NCBI GenBank assembly: GCA_012064415.1
Contig: SSNU01000208.1
Coordinates: 1,063,057-1,127,056 of the forward strand
DNA: 64,000 nucleotides
Reading direction: 5' to 3'
Source of the DNA: Gyrodactylus bullatarudis
Taxonomy: Eukaryota; Platyhelminthes; Monogenea; Gyrodactylidea; Gyrodactylidae
Shown: in pieces, positions 50,940 through 62,686 of the stretch
How the letters are laid out: each line of letters starts with the position of its first letter
Numbering within the stretch: the stretch's first letter is position 1
Program-made: the position numbers and the translations under genes
Notes under the pieces: generated by a model
Database searches by the model: none
What the model saw: the letters and a program-made list of their open reading frames with translations, nothing else
Told to the model about the DNA's origin: nothing

Positions 50940-52659
50940 TGTTTAGTGTATCACATATCCATTGGCTATTATTATTATGTTTAAAGATTAAAATCTTGTA
51001 AAATATATATAAATTTTTACCATGGAGAGAATCCATTTTGAATTTTTAAGGTTCTCGGTCGTTATATTTTATTATATAAAATGTTGTGATTACTTGTAAG
51101 TAGTATCATTAAATTATACAAATATTTTTTCATATGATTTATATTCTTGGGGCAGTGTTTTTTTCATTTTTCGTACATACTTTAAAGTAGTAATGATATT
51201 ATTTAATACATATTTTAGATTAAATCATTATCAAGTGCAGTTAATAAATAATTGTAATTTTTTTGTTACTTACTGAAGAGGTATCATTGGAATTGCTGTA
51301 TGAGGAACAAAATTGAATCTTATCTATTCAAGCAGGCATGAATGTAATCTGCATCATTCGTATATATATATTGAATATATTTATGTGTACGGGGAAATGA
51401 ATGTAACTCAATAATTTTGTAAATGCTTTCTTCACTTGTCTTACCTTATTCCATTGGTTCCTCTTGTATATTTATGAAAATTCGCATGAATGATTATTCG
51501 ATTGCCCATTTTTCTTCCCTGTATAAAGCCTCCAAAAAAGGTTTGTCAAGCATTCCCTATCGTTACCAAAATAATCTATATTTTCATGTCGTTATCAGAA
51601 ATCCACCGCTTTCTTTGTTTGCTTAGGTTTCCTCTTCTCCCAAAAACATTAAAATGTTAGCTTACATCATTTCGAAGAGGTACATGGAAGAAATTCTTCT
51701 TTCTTGGGCTCATTAAAAAATAGGTGTAACTTCAAAGGCAACTTCTCACAACAGGCGACGTTGGTTTTGTGTTTTTCATCTCCCCTTTTCTAATAATACA
51801 ATGGAGGAAAAAAGAATTAATTAAAGTTACCAAAGTTTATAGTCGTTTTGTTTGTTAATTTCGAAAAGTAGACTTATTGAAGCATAAAAGAATGGACTCA
51901 CCATTTGCCCATCCGATCCTTTGACCAAAACAATTAGAAAGTTTATCAAAACTTTGACATGTCATCATCACTTTTCCCCCTCAAATAAATAGAAGAAGGC
52001 AATGTTTAACCTGCCTTTTCGAACCATCCTCCTCAATATGGTTCATGAAACATTCTTTCTTCCCAAGAAAAAATATAAACAAGGCCCTGGAATAAGAAAA
52101 GAGATATCCCAATATGTGTGAGTGTATATGTAGATATCGAACTGGCAAGACATTCATTTTTATATGGCCCTGGTAACCTCAGATTCACTGATGCGAAATA
52201 TTTAGATGAGCCGTCCTCTTATACCTGTCCTCTACACTCATCATTATTATTTTCCTCTCATCAATCCCTCTCTACTCTAACAAAAATTGAAAAACAATAT
52301 GGGATTGAGTAGTGCATTTCTGGGTTTACGACTGAGGATGTGCAGATTGGTTTTTATGCATGTTCATTTGTGTGTGAGAACTTGCCTTGTAGAGATATGA
52401 CAGATTTCTTATTTTTATTATTCACCTCTCGTGAATTCTTGTCTCTCGATTCATATACATAGATTTCCATTTTACAGCTTTCACTAACCCTATCAAAACC
52501 AATTCTAAACAAGATTCTAATCCTCTAATTTAGATTTCAGTCTACTTATTATAATGAAATATATTGGAAGATGAAAACCAAATTAATATCTTTTCATCAA
52601 AGATTTATATTGAGATTGAAATGATCTACACGAGAGAATTATTTCGAAATTTAATTAAC

Positions 52660-52996
52660 ATTACTTTGCAGTTACTCCTATTTAAGCGGTGCATACTACC
52701 ACATCTGAATTATGGAGCCTTTCTTCTCTCCAACCTGCCTACCGGAACTATTAGGAAATTTGAGAACTTTGAATTTCAATATCTCTGCGTTTATACATTA
52801 GTCCTTACTCCTGTAAGCAACTTCTAGCTAAGGTTAATCCATCTGGCTGGGGAGAATCGCATTTTCAGCTGTACTCTATAACAAGATCCCGCCTACTGCT
52901 AACCGAAACTTCCACCTTCGCTCCTCAAGATGCTTCACGATCTTACTTATAACGCTTCATCCCTTGAGATTTCAACTCAATTTTCATGAATTTTTA
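52660..52996 (+). mobile_element. LINE 3' coding fragment, second copy
   Basis: One frame reads LLLFKRCILPHLNYGAFLLS, matching the 'lYxxlixPhLxYG' block at the end of LINE reverse transcriptases. After a frame change it continues with IAFSAVLYNKIPPTANRN and LLITLHPLRFQLN, homologous to the copy in the Pitx intron. The frame changes and stops show that it is dead. The clade (CR1/Jockey-like) is inferred only from the short motifs. Confidence 0.65.
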
Positions 52997-55288
52997 AACG
53001 TAAAGATTATTCCTACAAACTTTTCAAATAAAAATCTTACACATATTATACGCAATCGAATACTTCATCAATAGATAATTTACACTGTATCTGTATCTAG
53101 AGGAAATATTTCTGTCATAAACCAACCCAATGGAAAAGTAACCCTAAAATATCATATGACTGAATACAATATACTTATATACGTTTTTATTATGCTTGCC
53201 TACTGCTGTTTTCTTAACTATCAGGCCACCCACACATACACACGCAGGTTTTTTTGTTGGATTTAGAATATTTCCCAAAGTGAAATTACATAAACTTTTA
53301 TTCATGTTTATTTAAGCCAGGAGAAGTGGGTTGAATATGATTGAAGGCAACTCTATTCATACAAGACAGATCCTTTTATTTCGTAATATTGTACATTATT
53401 TTTCTCCAAACTCAACAACACTTGTGTAAATACGGTATTGCTTTTTATTAATGAACCCGTTGATAGATGGATGAAATTTCAAAGCCAGTTAGATTTTTGT
53501 TATTTTTTCCATCACAGATTACTTTATGAATGATACTTTTATAAATTGTTCATTTCCTTCCAAAGAAAAACTCCAACTTCCTTTGCATCGATATCTTTTC
53601 GAATTTTGAAATTTCCAGTTCTATAACATGTTTTCTCTCCAATTTTTATCCTTCCTCCGAGTTCTATTTTACATGCATTGCCTAGAAATAGTTTGAGTAG
53701 AAAAATCAATCAGACTAGACAGAATGTGAAAGGAACTACTCTCTGGCTCCACTTCAAAAAGTGAGCAAAAGTTTAGTGATTATTTCAGTTTGCAAAAGGC
53801 TTTTGTATCAAGCAGAGGGATTTATTTTTTCCTGCTCTTTCCTGGGGTAACAAGGAAATCTTTCCACTAAATGACACAAAAAAAAGAATCTTTCTACCCT
53901 CTTCCCCCTATATAATACACTAAGAAATTAAATGTAAGTCTCTTTTCTTTTTTTTTCACTTCTGGAACATAGTTTTGAACTCAAATTTATGCAGCAGCAT
54001 CACCATCATCTGGTAGTAAGAGAGGTAGAGAATGTAGAACTTGTACATTTCTAATGTAATCATTATAACACATACAAGAAGAGAGTTGAAATGAAGACAA
54101 CTGACGAAAGAAACTTCTTCTTTTTTTCTTGAAAAGATGAATTCACAATTCTCAACACTGCTGATACTCATCTCAATAGTTTGAGATGTTCTTGTGAACA
54201 ATTTATAGTCAATCATGTGGAAAACGTGTTATGTTCACTTTTTTCCCTTCTTCTTTTATATTTCCTTCTTGAAACTAGGAAACTTTATCTTGGAGTGGTG
54301 ATATATATGAAAATGAGAGTGAGAGAAAACAGTTTCCCTACTCATCCTGAAAATTAAGGCAAGGATTGATGAAAAAAGTTGTACACATTCCCTCCCTCTT
54401 GGTTATTAGTTTGAGAAATATGCACAAAGAAAAAAACGCTAGTGAAAACGAAACTAGGGATACATTTATTTTTCCAGAAAAAAAGTAAATGTCACTAATA
54501 GGAAGAAGAAGACGACATGCTAAATGAAAGAGGGAAGAGTAAAAGTTTACACTATCCCTAGGTGTAGTACTACTGTATGAGACATTTGATAACTGTTATA
54601 GGATGTGAAGGGATGATGATTCGAAAATCACATTTTCCCTAGAATCATCAAAATTTACCTAATTTTCTAGGAAATTCAACATGTGAAAAAAATCTCTTTT
54701 TTGTTAGAAAATATGTTTATTACAAATTTGATATATATGTGTACAAAATAATATAAAATATTAATTGAGTTTTCCTGGGAACAAATTAGAAATGTCATTG
54801 AATCTTGATGGATGGAGAAATTTGACTTTTACTAAATAAACAAATAAGCCTTTCAAGAGATTTCGTTGATATTCTGGGATTATTCAAGATTAGCATTTTC
54901 GTTTTCTTGATTCCGTTTTTAAACTATCAGAATGTGAAAACCTTAATGATCTTAAATGTATTATAAAATTTATCAGATCCAAAATAGATTATTCGAAAAC
55001 TCTTCTTTATTCGAATAATCATTTAGCTTAATAAGATCCCCTTTTCTTTACAGAGACCTTTTTTCTTTAAAATTTAACCTTGTATTCTATATGGACAATG
55101 GTTGAGTTGATGACTGACCTGACTGTCTAAGTTTGTGATTCATTTGTGGCAATTTAGATTTTGATCCGGAGCTATAATTTTTTCAGTGAATTGAAGCTCT
55201 TTTGGTTGGGTCTGTGATTATATTAAAAACTTATATGAACTCATTTTATTATGTATATCAGATTTTATATGTTAAACTTAATCTCTTT

Positions 55289-55321
55289 AATAAATGTTAT
55301 GATTTCAAAAAAAAAAAAAAA
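55289..55321 (+). mobile_element. Retroposed 3' end: AATAAA plus A-tract
   Basis: AATAAA at 55289-55294 is followed 12 nt later by a 15-nt run of A (55307-55321). This is the layout of a polyadenylated RNA copied back into the genome. The parent, upstream of 55289, is not recognised; no open frame precedes it. Confidence 0.5.
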
Positions 55322-56376
55322 TTGTGTTAGAAAATTCAAAAAATTCCTATACAATCGATATTAGTAATTTCTAATTACTAATTAGTAATTACATATGCGA
55401 ACTCAAAATGAAAACATGAAAAATGTTGAAATTAAAAAAGTCAATTACTTGAGTTACGTTCACTAGATTATTAACTACAGAATAAATACTTTAAATTAAA
55501 GCCGCAATTAGCTAATTAAAATATCCAATTTTTATGAAAGTGAGTTTATAAAATGTTGTTTTAATTTTATAGATTTCTAAATTTTCTGCTCTTTCGATTG
55601 AGGCTACTCATAACTCCGTCAGACCTTATCTTGAAGTGTAAAATTTTGATAAGTGGTTTTCAAATAGAATTTCATTTCATTAATTATCATCAGCTCCCTT
55701 TTCACCTTTCAAAAATGATCTTTGGGATTCTATTCATATATAAAAGATAATTTTAAGATACCCACTCTCAATCAAATGTTCAACCGTTGAACGTCAAATA
55801 ATCTAACTTTTTTTGATATGATGGGTTATTTGGAAATTTTTGTTTAATCTTGATTCCAAATTTCGGTATTTAATCGCTTCTGTTATCTGATATAAACAAA
55901 AATTTTGCGCATTTTCGAAATTTCGAGCTCATTTTATTATTGGACTCTAATAAAAATAAATCTGACTATCTGGAGGACAATATTAAGTTTTTTCATAGTG
56001 AAATCTCATCTACATGTCAACTAGCTTAACCTTGGCCTATGTGAGCTTTTTCACTTTTCTCTTCAATGTTGTTATTTATTCACTGTTCGTTTTGTGCCGA
56101 TGGACATCTATGTCCAGTTTCCAATTCTTTCAAACCTTGATAACTTTCGGCAGATTAAAGTCCAAAATGAAAACTTGCCTGAGTGATATTTTTGTCAGTA
56201 TATTTGTATAGTCAAATATTTTCATTTTTATATTTTTGTTAGAAATATTTTATTGATATCGTTAGATTTAGGGTTTTATAAAAATAAGGAAATAGTCTCA
56301 GCACCGAAAGGGTCAAGTGTGGATCAAGAATCATTGTGAGAATTTCATATTTTTCATTAAAATCCATTTAAGAGAT

Positions 56377-56640
56377 GATCCGTTTGAGATGATAATTGAT
56401 GAGAATTGGTAATGGATTATTCCATGTTACTGAATGTTACAGTCTACAAATGGATCCCGAGGTGACTAGTACGAAAGTAAACTCTCAGAGCATTAAGAAA
56501 TAATCTAAGTATACATATATGGTAGACATATACGTACGTTTCGTCCTGATTTGGACGAATCAGTATGCCACAACCTGGAATTCGAACCCGGGACTTGTTG
56601 CATTGTAGTCCAATGCTCAATCCACTAGGCCATTGTGAGC
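56377..56640 (-). mobile_element. tRNA-derived SINE, copy A (minus)
   Basis: Read on the minus strand, a tRNA-like head (56566-56640) has an A box (tggcctagtgg) and a B box (gggttcgaattcc). A non-tRNA body follows, with the hairpin cgtccaaatcaggacg and the block gttactttcgtactagtcac (here with a base or so changed). It is about 85-90% identical to copy B at 61494-61743 in the opposite orientation, with a 12 nt indel near its 3' end. There is no intact tRNA acceptor pairing, so it is not a tRNA gene. Confidence 0.75.
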
Positions 56641-57287
56641 CAAGTCTCACATTCAAAGCACTATGTAATGAACTTGAACTCAAGTTTGCTAAACCAAAAT
56701 CCTTTGAGATGAATGATATCATTAAAGCTGCCAAATTGAATTATGCTAAACCCAGTGAAACTTATGAGAAGCTTAAACGCATAAATGGTGATAATCAAAC
56801 AACATGGACCCTTTTCACTACCATCCTCACAGACAACTTATGTGCCGAAGCAATAAAGTTAAAAACTTTGAATACTACGAAATCCGATATCATCAAGATC
56901 CTAGATAATGAATATAAGAAGAAGACAGATACATACAACTATAGCAACAGCCCACCCCAACGAAGTCAGATAATAAATGATGACCTAGCTATGAAAGTAA
57001 ACAAACTTGAAGAGATGATTATGAAGCTTACGACCACAGTTACTGCCAACAATATCAATTCCTCTCACTATAATTCAAGAAAATTCAATAATCAGCCGCG
57101 TGATAATGATCGAACAAGGAATAGAAGTCGGAGTAGAAATGGTCCTCGAATCCCATCATCTGATTTTTATAAAAGAAACGACTTCAATGAGAAATGGTGT
57201 GTTGCACATAACAAATATGGAGAGAAAGCCTTAAATTGTCATCTTCCATGTAGTTTCATCATTGATTTAAACTCCAAAAAGGATTAG
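56641..57287 (+). CDS. gag: Ty3/Gypsy retrotransposon gag, 5'-truncated
   Basis: About 215 residues of capsid/nucleocapsid coding sequence are open to a TAG at 57285-57287. A C-terminal zinc motif of the form C-x2-H-x9-C-x3-C (CVAHNKYGEKALNCHLPC) is of the type found in many Gypsy gags. A basic RS-like stretch precedes it. The open frame runs on upstream to 56565 through the adjoining SINE, so those first about 25 codons are SINE sequence read by chance, not gag. The capsid N-terminus and the 5' LTR are missing. pol follows in the -1 frame with a 2 nt gap after the stop; an A-run just before the stop could allow ribosomal slippage in the parent element. Confidence 0.75.
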
Positions 57288-57289
57288 CC

Positions 57290-60202
57290 TTGGCGACTGT
57301 TAGTCCTTATGTCAATAATGTCGTCGATCCATTGAAGAAAAACAGTGTCTTAATATTTATATATGATAACATCACTAACCAACGATGCCTGATAGACTCA
57401 GGATCAGAAGTCAGTATAGTTAGCAAGAAAAACTTCAATAACATTGGTGAATATAATAAAGCGGTACCTATGCTCAAAAATGCTGACGGCGACACAATAA
57501 AATTTGGAGCGATGACACTTAAAGTTTCCCTAGGACTTAGAAGAGAATTTCTATGGGAATTTATCATTGCTAACACTGAATTCAATATTATTGGTAATGA
57601 CTTCCTCGCTAATTATGACTTGTGCATCAATCCTAAAGAAAAGTCAATCTATGATAACCTCACAAAAATTACTTCAAAGTGTAATTCCCTATTGAAAGGC
57701 TATGTTGCATCAGTGGTAGTGAGTAAAAATTGTGATAATGATGTTATCAATAATATTATTAATGATTTTCAATCCAAAAACCATAATAAAAATAACTCAC
57801 TAGAAAAATGCAGTAGTGTGAAACATATCATTGAAACATTCCCAAACAAATATTGTAACAAGAGATATAAGAAAAAATATGATCCCAAAACTCTAGAAAA
57901 AATTAAGCAACAGTTACAACTACTCGAACAAATGCAAGTAATCCAAAGGTCTAATTCACATTGGTCAAGTCCAATGTCAGTTCAGGAGAAACCTAATGGT
58001 GAATTAAGAATTTGTGGCGATTATAGAGAATTCAATAATTTAACTCTAAAAGATGAATATCCACTACCTCTCGTTAATGATATCCTCCAAGCTGCCAGCA
58101 GCAAGAAGCATTTTTCAAAGATAGACCTTAGTAAAGCGTTCCATCAGATACAACTCGATGAAGGCAGCATTAAAAAAACTGCGATCATGACCCCATTTGG
58201 TCTTTATGAATACTTGAGACTCCCATATGGCTTGAAAAATGCTGCGCAAGCATTCCAGAGATATGTTGACTCCATATTCCAAAACCTTGATTTTGCTAAT
58301 GTTTATATAGATGATATCATAATTTACAGTGAATCCCTTGATGAACATATTGGTCATATCAAAAAAATCCTACAGCTGATCGAAGAAAACAAATTGATGA
58401 TTAATTTTCCAAAATGCGAATGGAATCTGAGTACTATATCTTTCCTGGGACAAGAAATAAGCTTCAAAAGAATAAATCCAATTGCTGAAAAACTCAGTAT
58501 AATTAAAAACCTTGAAGAACCAACTACCAACAGAGGCTTAAGAAAATTCTTGGGATTATTTTCCTACTATCGCAGATTCATCCCAAAGTTTGCTGAAATT
58601 TCATCCCCATTATATGATCTAATAATACCAGAATCCAAAAGAGTTAAAGAATCAATGAAAATCCAACTAGATGAAAATGCAAGAGAGAGATTTGTGAAGT
58701 TGAAAAATTGTTTCTCAGAGAATCCAACCATCTATACACCTGACTTTGACCAACCTTTCCAGATCTATACTGATGCTTCGTCAAAGGCTATTGGAGCTGT
58801 AATTGAGCAGATTGTAGACAATGAAAGAAAACCCATTGAATTCTACTCAAGAAAGACTAATAAAATCGAAGCCAATATGACAACATTTGAACTTGAACTC
58901 TTAGCGCTTTTTGAAACAGTTACAGACAAATTCAAACACTATGTAGAAGCCCAAGATGTCACAGTATACACTGACCATATTAACCTGTTATCAGCTCTTA
59001 AAAAGCCAAAAGATGGTTATAATAAAAGGTCCTTAAGACAACTTAGAAGACTGTCAGAATTCAACTTTGCTATCAAACATGTTGCAGGAGAAAATAATAT
59101 CACAGCTGATATTTTAAGCAGAAATGTCAATGTCATATACAAGGAAATGAAAATGGTCACACCTGAAGAGTTAAATCACGAGCAACAGAAAGATTCTGAA
59201 TTCATCAAGTATGTAAATGAAAACCAATCAAAGTTCATTAAAAAACTTGTTAAAGGCTACTTGATTATTTTCTATAATTATGATACTATAATACCATATG
59301 TTCCTGAGACCCTACGCGCGAAAGTATTCAAAAGTATTCATGATTTAAACCACCCTGGGAAGAAAACCACAATCCAGAATATTGAACGCTTATACTACTG
59401 GCCAAAGATGAAGAATGATATCCGCGAGATGGCAAAGAAGTGTTTAAGCTGTCAGAAATCCAAAATAATCCGAAATACAATTTCAAAGAATGTTAGCATA
59501 CCAATCCCTAATGAGAGGTTTGATACAGTAAACATGGATATTACTGATTTACCGAATGATGAAGGATTTAGCCATATACTGACTATCACAGACAGGTTTA
59601 CAAGATGGTTGACAGCAATACCTCTTAAGTCAACAAAGACAAGTGATGTTATAAAAAATTTTGAAATGTTTTATCTATCAAACTATGGTGTTCCCAGAGT
59701 AATTATAACTGATCGTGGATCAAACTTTATGTCTGAAGAATTTCAAAAGTTCTGTAAATTTCACTCTATAATCCATAAGAATACATCCGCCTATAATCCA
59801 AAAGCCAACGGTATGGAGGAGAGACAACATAAAATATTGAAAGAAGCTCTACGTGCCACTGGTCAGCAAAATTGGACAAAACATCTTCCGTATGTGCTAC
59901 TTGGATTAAGAAATACTGTGAAAAAACCCAATAATCTGACGCCTGCTAATATGCTCTATGGACAGAATATACCGATGTCAAATAATATGTGTACCCAACC
60001 TGCTATTCAAAGTGATGAAATATTCTTCCAAAGGCTACTAGATGTCATGAAAAACATAAAGCCGAATACGAATCCAACCAAAAACATTCCCTACTATGTA
60101 CCAGAAACACTAAAGGAATGTGAGTTTGTGCTGGTTAAAAATAATAAAATGAAAAATTGTTTAGATACGAGGTATAAAGGCCCTATAAAAAAGTCTCAAT
60201 GA
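57290..60202 (+). CDS. pol: Ty3/Gypsy retrotransposon pol polyprotein
   Basis: 970 residues in one frame. Protease has DSG at 36-38. Reverse transcriptase has a CGDYREFN start, the substrate-binding block LPYGLKNAAQAFQR and catalytic YIDD at 339-342. RNase H has YTDASS with Asp at 495 and a later TDH. Integrase has an HHCC zinc finger (His684, His688, Cys718, Cys721), then Asp750, Asp808 and Glu844 with the D-35-E spacing of active integrases. The C-terminus is broken: a one-base frame change near 60195 ends the open frame, and the last domain continues in another frame to a premature TGA at about 60265. The frame given starts at TTG, since pol is normally made by frameshift from gag. RT, RNase H and integrase cores look intact and thus fairly young. 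Confidence 0.95.
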   Translation: MATVSPYVNNVVDPLKKNSVLIFIYDNITNQRCLIDSGSEVSIVSKKNFNNIGEYNKAVPMLKNADGDTIKFGAMTLKVSLGLRREFLWEFIIANTEFNIIGNDFLANYDLCINPKEKSIYDNLTKITSKCNSLLKGYVASVVVSKNCDNDVINNIINDFQSKNHNKNNSLEKCSSVKHIIETFPNKYCNKRYKKKYDPKTLEKIKQQLQLLEQMQVIQRSNSHWSSPMSVQEKPNGELRICGDYREFNNLTLKDEYPLPLVNDILQAASSKKHFSKIDLSKAFHQIQLDEGSIKKTAIMTPFGLYEYLRLPYGLKNAAQAFQRYVDSIFQNLDFANVYIDDIIIYSESLDEHIGHIKKILQLIEENKLMINFPKCEWNLSTISFLGQEISFKRINPIAEKLSIIKNLEEPTTNRGLRKFLGLFSYYRRFIPKFAEISSPLYDLIIPESKRVKESMKIQLDENARERFVKLKNCFSENPTIYTPDFDQPFQIYTDASSKAIGAVIEQIVDNERKPIEFYSRKTNKIEANMTTFELELLALFETVTDKFKHYVEAQDVTVYTDHINLLSALKKPKDGYNKRSLRQLRRLSEFNFAIKHVAGENNITADILSRNVNVIYKEMKMVTPEELNHEQQKDSEFIKYVNENQSKFIKKLVKGYLIIFYNYDTIIPYVPETLRAKVFKSIHDLNHPGKKTTIQNIERLYYWPKMKNDIREMAKKCLSCQKSKIIRNTISKNVSIPIPNERFDTVNMDITDLPNDEGFSHILTITDRFTRWLTAIPLKSTKTSDVIKNFEMFYLSNYGVPRVIITDRGSNFMSEEFQKFCKFHSIIHKNTSAYNPKANGMEERQHKILKEALRATGQQNWTKHLPYVLLGLRNTVKKPNNLTPANMLYGQNIPMSNNMCTQPAIQSDEIFFQRLLDVMKNIKPNTNPTKNIPYYVPETLKECEFVLVKNNKMKNCLDTRYKGPIKKSQ

Positions 60203-60295
60203 ATGATAAAACTATAAAGATCGAACTCCTTGATGGTAAAGAAGACGTCGTGTCAATTGATCGATGAATACCAGCCTACATAGAATAATCATCAA

Positions 60296-61019
60296 AAGAG
60301 AAGGGTGGTTGTGAGACTTGCCTCACAAATGGTCAACAATCATGATCGATAATACCATTCCTTCACTTATCTTCAATATTACCATATTTATCCCCTATTT
60401 ATTGATTCCTTTCGAAAGTAGTATTTTAATTGACTAAAAACAAATGTATTTCACTCAAACCACAATAAGAACTATAATTTTATTAATTTATGTACCATAC
60501 CACTATTACTATTACGAAATATCACAACTAAACCAAATTTAATGGAAATATTTGATGAAACTTTGATTATTTCAAATTGAAATTTAAAACGTTCTATATT
60601 TATAATCTTGCATAAATTATAATTTGATTATTACATTTAATCACAGAATATTGTGAACATTATTATTATGTATTATTATGTTAAATTAAGATAAAGCATT
60701 ATTAATTATAAATGTTTATGTGATAGCGCATAATTCGAAATCAAATAATTCACTCGATACGAAATTCGTGAACAATACTTGTATGTTGTACTAATTATTC
60801 TTATAAATAGATTTCCGAAATAACTTTGTCGAACATATCTGTTGAACATTCCTGTACGAATTTAAAAAAGCCTAACAAACTTGGGTAAATTATTATTGTA
60901 TTTATTGTAATTTAGCTTTTAATTTATAACCCATCATATATCAAATAAAGAATTTATTTACTTCCCAATTGGTTTACTCTCAATATGTCTGAGCATTCTG
61001 TAAAGACTGACAATCAACA
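60296..61019 (+). mobile_element. Polypurine tract and probable 3' LTR
   Basis: A purine run (60296-60305, aaaagagaaggg in context) is followed by a TG-start with the near-palindrome tgtgag...ctcaca at 60311-60328. AATAAA lies at 60944-60949, as expected in an LTR R region. The right edge is guessed at a CA near 61018. No direct-repeat partner is seen upstream of gag, so the element lacks its 5' LTR and the limits are uncertain. Confidence 0.45.
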
Positions 61020-61493
61020 CTTACACCATCTTCCCATGGATTACTTCTATATTCTCTGGCGTACCCCTGAGGTTTGTTCTAACTAATTACTTCTATTCCA
61101 ACTCGGATTACTTCTATGGAGGTTGCATGGGAAGATGGTGAAGGGTTCCTGAACGGTGTGAGCTATGAAGATGTATATGAGTTGTTGGTGACAATGATAA
61201 TGTGATGTGTGGTATTGAGATCAGTATCAGACAGAACTATCTGAGTTGAGGATCGACGAGGAAAGGAAGTTTAGAGGGGTCATAGTGAAAAGCGGATGAT
61301 CATCCTAGATTGTGTGTAATTGATGTGTCCGGTTGAATGAGTGGTTGAGTTGTGGACTTTAACATCAATTTCCGGTGTGGGCACGGTATTGATCTCGCAG
61401 CGTGTCGGAGTGTGATGATGGGTCAGCGTTGTTACCCAGTGCGCCACACCGGTGAGTGCGTTTGGATATGATTGATTCACAATGTCGTAAGCA
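61020..61493. other. Non-coding segment between LTR and SINE B
   Basis: It contains a perfect 15-bp inverted repeat (caccatcttcccatg at 61024-61038 and its complement at 61126-61140). Three copies of attacttctat lie between and in its arms. GC content is higher than in the surroundings. No coding feature. Confidence 0.5.
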
Positions 61494-61743
61494 CGACAAT
61501 GGCCTAGTGGATTGTGCATTGGACAACAATGCAACAAGTCCCGGGTTCGATTTCCAGGTTGTGGCATACTGATTCGTCCAAATCAGGACGAAACGTACGT
61601 CTACCATATGTGTATACTTAGATTATTTCTTAATGCTCTGAGAGTTTACTTTCGTACTAGTCACCGTGGGATCCATTTGTAGACTGTAACATTCAGTAAC
61701 ATTACCAATTACGACGATCTTGGGGGAATTATCATCTGAAACG
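61494..61743 (+). mobile_element. tRNA-derived SINE, copy B (plus)
   Basis: The tRNA-like head is 61494-61565 with A box tggcctagtgg and B box gggttcgatttcc. It is followed by the same body as copy A and ends near gaattatcatctgaaacg. The orientation is opposite to copy A, so the two SINEs form an inverted pair around the Gypsy element. Confidence 0.75.
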
Positions 61744-62686
61744 CCTAGAACTATCCAATTGTAAATAATCTTTGTAAGTATAGGTGTGAACTATTAAATT
61801 AATTAAAATCTAAATCAAAAGCACCAAAAGAATCAGAATAATTCAAGGATCAAAATTCTATGCGTCTTGGTTAAATTAATATTCTCATTTGTTTTAACCA
61901 TTTAGTTTAGGGATATTAGCAAAATCATGACTAGCGGTAGAGATATTTTCAAAATCAAGTGGATAGATTCTCACTTTCAAGAGGGGTATATTCGGGGTAT
62001 TTTCACTTATAAGACTAGTTAAGCAAATAACAGAATAAGGGCAGAGAGGTTTTCACTAACAAGAGTATATACGCATATACTTTAGCACTTTCAAGGGATG
62101 TATATTCGGGATGTTTTCACTTTCAAGTTTTCATACTAAAGGATCATGAATTTTTAATGATTACTATTCCTTCTAAGACTCTAATGAAAATCAAGATTAA
62201 TAACACAGTCTAGCAAAAAAAGTAGGTAACGATAAAATTTGGAGGAATGGTATAGTTTGATGTGAAAGTAAAAAGGTGACGGTTTTAGTAATGATGTTAG
62301 GAAAAGACTGGTTAATCTCATAGATCAACATTTTTTTCTCTCCATTTCTGCTATTTATTGGAGAGTTTTGGTGTTTTTTCAGCTCATATTTTATTCTATT
62401 TATTTTCCTTCTTTTACTATTTCTTTGAGAATTTGTAAATTATTATATTCATTGACCTTTTTAAATTATATCATTTTAAAAGTGACACTACTGATGATCC
62501 TTTTAGAAATGTACATCTAGTGATTTAATATATTCTCTTCCTACTATTGAATTTTGAATTATGAACTTTAGAGGATTCTCGGACGTTTATGAAAATTTAC
62601 GTGAATATTTTACTCGTAATTAGGATTATTAATATATATATATATTGTTCAGTGACGGTTGTCTTCTCTCATTCTTCTGCTAAATC
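61744..62686 (+). other. 5' region of second Gypsy-like element / flank
   Basis: AT-rich. It includes two about 42-nt imperfect repeats (61972-62013 and 62086-62127) sharing cactttcaag and gtatattcgg. By position it may contain an LTR and leader of the element whose gag starts at 62687, but I cannot find the LTR edges or a primer-binding site. Confidence 0.4.
61972..62127. repeat. Two spaced imperfect direct repeats
   Basis: Units at 61972-62013 and 62086-62127 share cactttcaag, gtatattcggg and ttttcactt in the same order, 114 nt apart. Diverged half-copies (ttttcactaacaag) lie between. They could be enhancer-like LTR repeats. Confidence 0.5.

Larger units (their letters stand above)
50940..56376. 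other. Intergenic region with retroposon relics
   Basis: AT-rich DNA. It has a LINE fragment at 52660-52996 and a retroposed poly(A) end at 55289-55321. An inverted copy of the 857-898 block lies at about 54627-54671. No host exon is recognised. Confidence 0.5.

Noticed and set aside
56566..56640. tRNA gene
   Set aside because: A and B boxes are present, but the acceptor stem does not pair and a SINE body follows directly. The same unit recurs at 61494.
56377..61743. Long terminal repeats of the Gypsy element
   Set aside because: The two related ends are inverted, whereas LTRs are direct repeats. They are SINE copies.
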